Positions 1-5,308 of a stretch of 5,464 nt of DNA are shown here, one piece after another (positions within the stretch are counted from its first letter, which is position 1; the number at the start of each line of letters is the position of its first letter). This DNA is from Methanobacteriota archaeon (GTDB lineage Archaea > Thermoplasmatota > Poseidoniia > Poseidoniales > Poseidoniaceae). The notes below the pieces were generated by a model. The model did not search any database and was not told the origin of the DNA. It saw only the letters and a list, made by a program, of their open reading frames with translations. Where the stretch lies: contig JAPOHM010000104.1 of the NCBI GenBank assembly GCA_029979405.1, positions 1-5,464 on the forward strand. Reading direction: 5' to 3'. Position numbers and translations under genes: made by a program.

Positions 1-75
1 CTTGAGGGGCAAGCTGAGTCTTATGAGGATGTCTTCCTTCGTTCTGTCCAGAAGCGAAGATGGCGAGATTCTTAA
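1..75 (+). CDS. C-terminal fragment of a small protein, possibly a ribbon-helix-helix antitoxin-like protein
   Basis: Frame 1 is open from the left edge to a TAA at 73-75 and encodes 24 residues, LEGQAESYEDVFLRSVQKRR followed by WRDS. The block 'ESYEDVFLR' resembles the C-terminal helix of small archaeal VapB-type or ribbon-helix-helix antitoxin families, in which an 'xESYxDVIxRLL' pattern is common. That resemblance comes from memory of the family and covers very few residues. The start and most of the protein lie outside the window, and no toxin partner follows it on this strand. It could equally be the tail of an unrelated small protein, or a chance open frame. The charged, Arg-rich end is compatible with a soluble protein. 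Confidence 0.35.
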   Translation, partial: LEGQAESYEDVFLRSVQKRRWRDS

Positions 76-187
76 TCTGAAAATCATATCCATCTAAATG
101 CGTTATGAATGACTTGTAGCAGCTAATGTGTATCTTAACAGTAATCGTATAACGGTTGAGATTATACTCAAAAAGTTCACTGACTAA

Positions 188-196
188 TTTATAAAA
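188..196 (+). promoter_or_regulatory. Putative archaeal TATA box for a leaderless operon transcript
   Basis: TTTATAAAA lies in the 141-bp intergenic stretch 76-216, centred about 25 nt before the GTG at 217. That is the usual archaeal distance between TATA box and transcription start, so the transcript would begin at or very near the start codon. The only Shine-Dalgarno-like run, AAGGGG at 198-203, is 13 nt from the GTG, which is too far for normal use and fits a leaderless start. The rest of 76-216 shows no clear hairpin terminator, RNA gene or repeat. A TATACT at 163-168 could be read as a bacterial -10 box, but I see no partner -35 at the right spacing. Confidence 0.5.
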
Positions 197-216
197 AAAG
201 GGGTTTTACAAAAAAT

Positions 217-1296
217 GTGTCAGTAATTCTATTCCTTCAAGGCGATTTAACGACCATTGGGGGAATGGAAGAACATGGATGGGCAATGGTTGAATGGATG
301 GAGAAAAAAGGAATAGAGCATCATATTGTGAGGTTCAACACAAAACATAAGGGAGAACCTCGATTTCATGTGGAGGGTATGGGTTCGATGAGCCTAAGTG
401 AAATGAAAAAGAGACTCTATTGTAAGGTGTTATTTCACAACACTGGGCATTTGATAAACCAATTTGCGGATTTAAAACAAGCTTTTCCTGAATCAATTCA
501 AGTATATCGTACTGGAGGGAATGAAGTCCTCCAAGCCCGTCTTCAGAATGGATCCTTGAATCATTCTGAACGACAGAAGTTTTGGGTAAATTCAATCAAT
601 GAATCTATTGATGTTTTAGTAACCAATTCCGAATTTACTGAATGCAGATATGAGAATTTAGGCATCTCAAGAAAACTCTTTCATCGAGCGGTTGGAGGTA
701 CAAACCTTCCTCTACCAATTCAGAAACAGACAACTTCAGACGATGAATTGATACTTTTCTGCGCCGCTAGATTTGTCACCTACAAGAATCACTATACTTT
801 GATTGAACTTATGGATAAAATAATTCAAAATGGGTACAGAGCAAAGTTATACCTCGCAGGAGGGGGCTCGTTATTAGATAATGTCAAATCCCAAGTGGAA
901 TCTTTAGGCTTGAGCAACCATGTTGTTTTTCTCGGTGAAATCACTCCCAAGGAGGTGACGAAATTCCTTACCAAAACCGACGTTTACATTCAATTGAGCA
1001 TTGAGGAAAATAGAGCAGTAGATTGCGGGTCTTACATACATACTGAAGGAATGGGGCGTTCAGTCCTTGCAGCAATTAGTTCAGCCACCTGGATCATCGC
1101 TGGAAATGCAGGTGCCTTGCCTGAGATTGTGCATGGAGCCAGAGGGGTTATTGTAAATCCACTTAGTTCAGATGACGCTATGCAAGCCCTAATTCAATGG
1201 TTAGGAAATGGTTGCCCAAGACCTGAACAAACAGAACAATACTCATGGGATAATTATTTTGAAAAGTATTTGGCATTTATTGAGGTGAAGTCTTGA
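217..1296 (+). CDS. GT4-family glycosyltransferase (GT-B fold)
   Basis: This 359-residue protein is a typical length for GT4 enzymes, which transfer a sugar from a nucleotide-sugar donor. The N-terminal Rossmann half carries the glycine-rich acceptor-side motif GGMEEH at residues 15-20. The linker ends with GGTNLP at 160-165. The C-terminal donor-binding half begins near 177 with 'LILFCAARFVTYKNH', then GGGS (215-218), 'VVFLGEI' (236-242), and EGMGRSVLA (277-285) followed by 'GNAGALPEIV' (296-305). The first Glu of the EX7E signature is present (E277), but the second is Ala (A285), a departure from the consensus that may affect donor binding or activity. No signal peptide or membrane segment is seen, so it is probably cytosolic. 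The start is GTG; an ATG two bases earlier opens only a three-codon frame. It is first in a four-gene operon and its TGA overlaps the next gene's TTG. The substrate is unknown; the fold assignment is firm. Confidence 0.9.
   Translation: MSVILFLQGDLTTIGGMEEHGWAMVEWMEKKGIEHHIVRFNTKHKGEPRFHVEGMGSMSLSEMKKRLYCKVLFHNTGHLINQFADLKQAFPESIQVYRTGGNEVLQARLQNGSLNHSERQKFWVNSINESIDVLVTNSEFTECRYENLGISRKLFHRAVGGTNLPLPIQKQTTSDDELILFCAARFVTYKNHYTLIELMDKIIQNGYRAKLYLAGGGSLLDNVKSQVESLGLSNHVVFLGEITPKEVTKFLTKTDVYIQLSIEENRAVDCGSYIHTEGMGRSVLAAISSATWIIAGNAGALPEIVHGARGVIVNPLSSDDAMQALIQWLGNGCPRPEQTEQYSWDNYFEKYLAFIEVKS
1282..1288 (+). promoter_or_regulatory. Shine-Dalgarno site supporting the TTG start at 1293
   Basis: GAGGTGA sits four bases before TTG 1293. 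It supports the non-standard TTG start, which overlaps the TGA of the upstream gene in the form TTGA. The start also places the conserved hydrophobic strand NILVV immediately at the N terminus, as expected for a GT-B Rossmann fold. Confidence 0.6.
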
Positions 1297-2114
1297 ATAT
1301 CCTCGTAGTTACTGAGAAACAACATGTTTCCGATAATCAAAGAGACGGGGGAGCACGTGTAATTGAAATGTTAACCTCAATTGAATCTGTAGAAGTGAAA
1401 ATTCTTGATTTCTCAGTACATGCAGATGTTTCCAAATCTTCATCTCTGGTTTATCCATTCCATGATGATTGTAGATTTGAACGTAGATTATTGAATAAGG
1501 AATTCATTTCTGAGACAGTTAGGAAACACTTGCCATGGTCTGATGTCGTGATTTTTGTTCATTGCTCAATGATGTTTGGCTGTGGTCATGATGATTTTAT
1601 TGATGTTAGGTCTGTCTTATTCCCAATGTTCACTTCAGCATCGTATTTGCAATCAGGTGAAATTGTACCCGAATCATATGTCGAAGAGGAAAATAGAATT
1701 TTACAACTTGTTGACAAAATAATCACGCCAAGTAACTTAGAGAAAAAAATGATGCTGGATATAGGAATACAAGAACAAAAAATCGCCGTTATTTCACGAG
1801 GTGTTCAGGCAAATGCAAAACATTTGATTAGAAAAATTAAAGCTGACGAGACACTTAATTGTGTTTGTTTAGGCTCAATTAAACCTCAAAAAAATCCAAT
1901 AGAGACCCTGCTGATTTTCGAAAAGATTGCGAAAGAAAGACCAAACTCTACGCTTACATTTATTGGACCAATTCAATGCAGGAATACACACGCAGATCTG
2001 ATGTCTGCAATTCGAGAAAGCGAATTCTCTAACTCGATTTCCATCAAAAAACCTGTACTTCACAATGATTTGAACAAGATTCTGAGAGAATATCATGTTC
2101 ATATCTCCACATAA
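1293..2114 (+). CDS. Glycosyltransferase, GT4-type, truncated before its EX7E motif
   Basis: This 273-residue piece starts at TTG in an overlap with the preceding gene. It holds the N-terminal Rossmann domain with the acceptor-side glycine motif DGGARVIEML at residues 18-27, a second strand near 84-90 (DVVIFVH), and the inter-domain marker 'DKIITPSNLEKKMM' at 141-154. The donor domain begins 'NCVCLGSIKPQKNPIETLL' at 189-207 and continues with 'LTFIGPI' at 221-227, ending at HVHIST just before TAA. GT4 proteins need about 80-100 more residues after this point, including the donor-contacting EX7E block, which is encoded in frame beyond the stop. As it stands the product would lack the donor site and is expected to be inactive or unstable unless the stop is read through. 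No membrane segments are seen. The GT assignment is firm; the donor and acceptor are not predictable. Confidence 0.75.
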   Translation: MNILVVTEKQHVSDNQRDGGARVIEMLTSIESVEVKILDFSVHADVSKSSSLVYPFHDDCRFERRLLNKEFISETVRKHLPWSDVVIFVHCSMMFGCGHDDFIDVRSVLFPMFTSASYLQSGEIVPESYVEEENRILQLVDKIITPSNLEKKMMLDIGIQEQKIAVISRGVQANAKHLIRKIKADETLNCVCLGSIKPQKNPIETLLIFEKIAKERPNSTLTFIGPIQCRNTHADLMSAIRESEFSNSISIKKPVLHNDLNKILREYHVHIST

Positions 2115-2153
2115 AAGTGTGAGACATTTGGTCGAGCGATTATTGAAACATCT

Positions 2154-2921
2154 GTGATGGGGATTCCAAATATTATGAGCCGATCATTCAATGCGGCAGC
2201 TGCACTCTTAGAACATAGGGTAGGTGCCCATGTAATCAACGATATTGCTGAATTTGATGCAGCCAAATGGCTAAACGAAATTAGCCTTGAAACTAAATCT
2301 CTCTCGCTTATTGGTCTAAGCGACATTTTTGACATAGACATTGAACGAAGAAGGGTTCTTGCATCAATAACAGAAGATTATACAACCGTTGTAACGGATT
2401 TTGATGGTACGATATTCCACAAATCATCACCTAAACTTACGAGGGAATGGGTCTCTAAGATCTCAAAATTTGATTATGTAATTCTTTGTTCTGCGAGAGG
2501 ATTAGATTCATTGACGGCACTTTCCAATAAAATTGGTTTGCATTGGGACGCTATTGTGTCTTATTCCGGAGCATTACTGACCCTCAATGGAGGAGATAAT
2601 CAAGTTATTTCTGAGATGAAATCATTACCCAATGGATGCAGTGAAATCAGATTCGAACAGCACCTTCTGCAAGCTAAATTTGAACTCAATAATGCTGTGT
2701 TTTCCGATGAATTCCGTAAAGAATCTTATTCTGGCAAAGGGTACCTGCTTCCGTGGAAAACTACCAAATTAAGAGGGGCAATGCTAGCAATCTCCCATTT
2801 TCCAAAAGTGGGAAGAGTTGTTGCTTTCGGCGATGGAAAGCATGACATCCCAATGATTCAGTTTTTCGGGGGTAAAGTTGTAACAGACGGCCTGCCAGCA
2901 AACAACGAGGGGGCAAATTAA
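2154..2921 (+). CDS. HAD-superfamily (IIB-type) phosphatase domain with the remnant C-terminal end of a GT4 glycosyltransferase
   Basis: The 255-residue open frame called from GTG 2154 contains two parts. Residues 1-60 (MGIPNIMSR ... GAHVIND) are the tail of the glycosyltransferase encoded upstream in the same frame. Residues 76-255 are a HAD phosphatase: motif I DFDGT at 82-86 (nucleophile D82, acid/base D84), motif II Ser at 113 in LCSARG, a C2-type cap between about 136 and 200, motif III Lys near 202-205, and motif IV GDGKHD at 226-231. This order fits Cof/sucrose-phosphatase-like HAD-IIB enzymes that remove phosphate from sugar phosphates. I see no Shine-Dalgarno sequence before GTG 2154 or ATG 2157, so this is probably not a true independent start; the frame is open back to 2115. 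As a part of the fusion it could dephosphorylate the product of the glycosyltransferase, which is an inference. Its TAA overlaps the next ATG by one base. Confidence 0.75.
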   Translation: MMGIPNIMSRSFNAAAALLEHRVGAHVINDIAEFDAAKWLNEISLETKSLSLIGLSDIFDIDIERRRVLASITEDYTTVVTDFDGTIFHKSSPKLTREWVSKISKFDYVILCSARGLDSLTALSNKIGLHWDAIVSYSGALLTLNGGDNQVISEMKSLPNGCSEIRFEQHLLQAKFELNNAVFSDEFRKESYSGKGYLLPWKTTKLRGAMLAISHFPKVGRVVAFGDGKHDIPMIQFFGGKVVTDGLPANNEGAN

Positions 2922-3844
2922 TGGATAGATACAAAGGCTACTACATGATTACTTCAAGGTGCAACCTTGACTGTGATTACTGTGTTCTGGAGGATTCTCC
3001 TGACCAAATTGCATCTGAATTAGATCTTTTTTCAAAATTAAACCTAATTGATCATCTCTACAATGCGCTTGGCTTTCGAAGAATTACTTTCTCGGGCGGC
3101 GAAGTGTTGGTCGCCGGCGGAAAACCACGCCAGCAATTTATTCAAATTCTAAATCACCTCAAAACATACAAAGGTAAAGGTCATGAAGATAATCTAGAAG
3201 TTCGAATGTATACGAATGCTTTACTTCTTAATGATGAAGTGGCTGACGCAATGATCGGTGTTGTAGATTTGGTAGCCATTAACATTGATTCTTCAGATGG
3301 AGCCCAATTAGAAAATTTTGGTCGTAAAGGGAGACTGGGGTCGACATATCTCGAGAGAGTGGTAGAAGTAATGCACATGTTAGCAGAACGTGGCATACCA
3401 TTGAAAATTCATTCAGTAGTTGGTAAACTCAATCACACAACGCTTCCTGAACAAATTCTTTCAATTTGGAAATCGGTAGAAAAGTCAGGAGTTGAAGTTA
3501 AAAAGTGGAAATTTTATCAGTATATGTCTTATGATGACCCAGAAAGAGATCAACGGCATACTATTACCTTGGAGGAATTTGAAAACTTTATTTCCAAAGT
3601 TGAGAACACGAAGATACCGAGGGAAGTGAATTGCCACTTCAAATCGAATCAGGAAATGGATGACTCTTTGTTTAATATTTTACATTATGGAAATGCCCAA
3701 TATCGTTTAGAGGGTGATACCTGGACAACCACACGCCGTACGCTCGATTTGCGGGAATATTCCTCCATGAACGAATTATTTGAGAAAACTGGAATCGACC
3801 GAGAGATTTTCAACAAACACCATTTACTGGAGCCATTATCATGA
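2921..3844 (+). CDS. Viperin-like radical SAM enzyme
   Basis: This 307-residue protein carries the 4Fe-4S motif CNLDCDYC (C14, C18, C21) and the SAM-binding 'RRITFSGGE' at 53-61, so it is a radical SAM protein. Further blocks match those I recall from human viperin: 'AINIDSSD' (119-126; viperin AISCDSFD), 'FGRKG' (133-137; IGRGQG), 'LKIHSVVGKLN' (161-171; FKINSVINRFN), 'KKWKFYQ' (194-200; VRWKVFQ), 'SNQEMDDSL' (242-250; SNQKMKDSY) and 'TGIDREIFNK' (290-299; SGFDEKMFLK). The order and length also fit. Viperins use SAM to convert nucleoside triphosphates into 3'-deoxy-3',4'-didehydro chain terminators, and prokaryotic versions act against phage. Whether this one uses an NTP is unknown; an Asn of the viperin KINSV block is His164 here. 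No SPASM-type extra Cys cluster or membrane helix is seen. GAGGGGG at 2907-2913 is a good ribosome site. It overlaps both neighbours, implying coupled translation with sugar-active enzymes. Confidence 0.85.
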   Translation: MDRYKGYYMITSRCNLDCDYCVLEDSPDQIASELDLFSKLNLIDHLYNALGFRRITFSGGEVLVAGGKPRQQFIQILNHLKTYKGKGHEDNLEVRMYTNALLLNDEVADAMIGVVDLVAINIDSSDGAQLENFGRKGRLGSTYLERVVEVMHMLAERGIPLKIHSVVGKLNHTTLPEQILSIWKSVEKSGVEVKKWKFYQYMSYDDPERDQRHTITLEEFENFISKVENTKIPREVNCHFKSNQEMDDSLFNILHYGNAQYRLEGDTWTTTRRTLDLREYSSMNELFEKTGIDREIFNKHHLLEPLS

Positions 3845-4563
3845 CATGTCGGATTTTCGTGACAATTGACTTAGATTGGGCTTCTGAAGTAGTAATTGAG
3901 GAGACGATGAATTGGTTTTCTCAATTCAAGATTCCAGTTACCGTTTTTGCGACGCACGAGTCGAGGGCAATAGTTGAACGAATGAACAGGATTGAAGTCG
4001 GTTTACACCCCTATTTTTCTCCGGACTCGAGTCAGGGCTCGAATTCAGAAGAAATCATTGAGAATTTATCGAAAATAACAACAAATATTCCAGTGTATCG
4101 CTCTCACCGTTTTCTGGATTCGAATCAAATAAGGGAGCATATGGCGAGGATGGGTATGAGAGCGAGCTCAAATGTATGCACCGATTTGGATCCTATAGCG
4201 CCATTTAGGCATCGTTCTAGAATGTTAGAGATACCTATCGCATTTGAAGATGGTAACTTTTTGGAGCGGAAATATAATTTAGACAGTTGTGATGAAATTG
4301 TGCAATTGATTTCTCAGAGTGAAATCTTTGTTATTGCAATACATCCAATGCACTTCGTGCTCAATACTCCTCATTACCAGTGGATGAGAGACATAAAAGA
4401 CTCAACTACACGAATACGTTGGAACAATATGACATGTGACGAAGTGACTGAACTACGTTACTCTGGAAGGGGCATTGCTTCTTTTGTGAAGCAATTATTA
4501 ATGACAATTGAGAAATGTGGGCACAAGTTTGAACAATTTAGTTCATTAATTTTGGACGTCTAA
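3841..4563 (+). CDS. NodB/CE4 polysaccharide-deacetylase-like protein (WbmS-like)
   Basis: This 240-residue protein begins with 'IFVTIDLDWASEVVIEE', a motif I strand with D10 and D12, followed by 'IPVTVFATHES' (31-41), 'IEVGLHPYFSP' (51-61, H56), 'PVYRSHRF' (84-91) and 'FVIAIHPMHFVLN' (163-175, H168). This order is that of the NodB-like (beta/alpha)7 barrel, and the HPxF and HPMHxxLN blocks recall the WbmS-like subgroup found in O-antigen and surface-glycan clusters. Classical CE4 enzymes bind metal through an Asp and an HxxxH pair. Here the second His of that pair is missing, so the metal site differs, with H89 or H168 as possible substitutes (inference). Deacetylation of an N-acetylated sugar is the family expectation, not a demonstrated role. 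There is no signal peptide, pointing to action on a cytosolic intermediate. GGAG at 3829-3832 precedes the ATG, which overlaps the previous stop as ATGA. Confidence 0.75.
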   Translation: MTCRIFVTIDLDWASEVVIEETMNWFSQFKIPVTVFATHESRAIVERMNRIEVGLHPYFSPDSSQGSNSEEIIENLSKITTNIPVYRSHRFLDSNQIREHMARMGMRASSNVCTDLDPIAPFRHRSRMLEIPIAFEDGNFLERKYNLDSCDEIVQLISQSEIFVIAIHPMHFVLNTPHYQWMRDIKDSTTRIRWNNMTCDEVTELRYSGRGIASFVKQLLMTIEKCGHKFEQFSSLILDV

Positions 4564-5220
4564 TTTCCATAAACTCCCTTCTTTCTTTGCTAAAATGACT
4601 GTTGATATCTGCTCAGTGTTTAGACAAATATCGATATCAGTGATAGGATATTCATCTGAATTGATAGAGAAGCGTGTTGAACTCTCCGTATTTCGTAATT
4701 CTTGGACGTAAGTTTCAATGTAACCTATTGGGTCTTCAGAAATTAATGCTTTTGCACATACATTATCCTCTTTGACTGGTGTGATTCCCTGATGACCGGC
4801 AGCAACAATATCCCATCTTCCTCCCAATTTGTCCATGAATACTTTTGTTGCCTTAAGGTTCGAGATGCTGCAAAGCAACACAATTTTTGGATCAAACAAA
4901 CCATCGAGGCAACCGCCACAGCCTGCAGTTCTGTGGATAATGCTCTGTCCACACAAATCAATCTCAGAAACACGAGTTGGAGAGTTGGGGGCATCATAAT
5001 TTACATTTGAACCCATGAATGGCTTTCCTATACGGATAAAATCTGGTTTCGAAGAACGGACATTATTTTCATCTGAGGTCATGTAATAGATTGAAGGCTT
5101 CTGCTCCAAGATTGCAATCGCTGTAGGTACTGCTCTAAAAACATCGATAATTACTACGTTTTGTCCTGCGTTCTTCGCACCAGTTTGTCCATGAGAGATA
5201 CTCTCATTTATCGGTGCCAT
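4546..5220 (-). CDS. ComB-like protein (2-phosphosulfolactate phosphatase family)
   Basis: The 224-residue product is close to the usual length of ComB, a Mg-dependent phosphatase that removes phosphate from 2-phosphosulfolactate in coenzyme M and sulfolactate synthesis. Family blocks seen in order: 'NVVIIDVFRAVPTAIAIL' (21-38, D26 and R29), an 'IGKPFMG ... DAPNSP' stretch (64-81) matching the family's GE-x-GG ... GNSP region, 'SIIHRTAGCGG' (93-103) for the usual TTxNGT turn, and 'EDNVCAKALI' (151-160) for the ED-x-x-CA motif. The TAGCGG turn with two nearby Cys (C101, C104) departs from the consensus, so the substrate may differ. The ATG is fixed by AGGAGGAG five bases upstream and by an in-frame stop just before that. 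The 3' end overlaps the facing deacetylase-like gene by 18 bp. The RNA methyltransferase gene lies upstream on the same strand, 88 bp away, so co-transcription is possible. Confidence 0.65.
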   Translation of the reverse strand: MAPINESISHGQTGAKNAGQNVVIIDVFRAVPTAIAILEQKPSIYYMTSDENNVRSSKPDFIRIGKPFMGSNVNYDAPNSPTRVSEIDLCGQSIIHRTAGCGGCLDGLFDPKIVLLCSISNLKATKVFMDKLGGRWDIVAAGHQGITPVKEDNVCAKALISEDPIGYIETYVQELRNTESSTRFSINSDEYPITDIDICLNTEQISTVILAKKEGSLWKLDVQN

Positions 5221-5225
5221 AATTT

Positions 5226-5233
5226 CTCCTCCT
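5226..5233 (-). promoter_or_regulatory. Strong Shine-Dalgarno site for the ComB-like gene
   Basis: On the minus strand AGGAGGAG lies five bases before ATG 5220. It fixes the start of the ComB-like gene and shows that this genome uses Shine-Dalgarno initiation in addition to the probable leaderless start at 217. The 88-bp gap 5221-5308 otherwise holds no clear terminator hairpin or convincing promoter. Confidence 0.75.
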
Positions 5234-5308
5234 GTAAATTCTTTATCAAGTTTGTATGACGGATATTGTTTTCAAACATCCTAGCTCAGCAATAAGAGAA
5301 CTCTGCCC

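Larger units (their letters stand above)
1293..2921 (+). pseudogene. GT4 glycosyltransferase-HAD phosphatase fusion interrupted by one in-frame TAA
   Basis: Read through the TAA at 2112-2114 (codon 274), the frame is continuous for 542 codons with no indel. The residues on either side, HIST-x-KCETFGRAIIE, form the classic GT4 donor-site block, with both EX7E glutamates after the stop (E277 and E285 of the joined chain). The HAD domain follows, with DFDGT at 369-373. The missing residue is plausibly Ser, since TCA becomes TAA by a single base change and Ser is common here in GT4 enzymes. The GT4-then-HAD order recalls sucrose-phosphate synthases that carry a phosphatase-like C-terminal domain. 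Both halves look well conserved, so the lesion is recent, a sequencing or assembly error, or a read-through codon. The two pieces are described separately. The following gene starts within the final TAA. Confidence 0.75.
217..4563 (+). other. Four-gene translationally coupled operon (GT4, GT4-HAD, viperin-like, deacetylase-like)
   Basis: All junctions overlap: TTGA at 1293-1296 (4 nt), TAATG around 2921 (1 nt) and ATGA at 3841-3844 (4 nt). Internal starts each have a purine-rich ribosome site, while the first gene appears leaderless behind the TATA box at 188-196. With no internal gaps, a single transcript is expected. The layout argues that the viperin-like protein and the sugar enzymes act in one pathway. 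No transporter, flippase, nucleotide kinase or transposase lies inside the unit. Confidence 0.75.

Noticed and set aside
163..168. TATACT as a bacterial -10 promoter box
   Set aside because: No convincing -35 box at suitable spacing; the TATA box at 188-196 fits the downstream start better.
335..595. Minus-strand open frame of 86 codons inside the first glycosyltransferase
   Set aside because: It lies wholly within a well-supported gene, and its translation shows no recognisable domain; a shadow frame.
2112..2114. Frameshift, or pyrrolysine/selenocysteine recoding, as explanation of the split gene
   Set aside because: The frame is the same on both sides, so there is no shift. The codon is TAA, whereas pyrrolysine uses TAG and selenocysteine uses TGA. 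A nonsense substitution or sequence error is simpler.
1875..2341. Two minus-strand open frames opposite the interrupted fusion gene
   Set aside because: They lie opposite the conserved GT4 donor-site region and its tail, which is convincingly coding on the plus strand; no domain or ribosome site was seen.
4743..5010. Short open frames on both strands inside the ComB-like gene
   Set aside because: They overlap conserved ComB-family blocks in another frame, and their translations look random.
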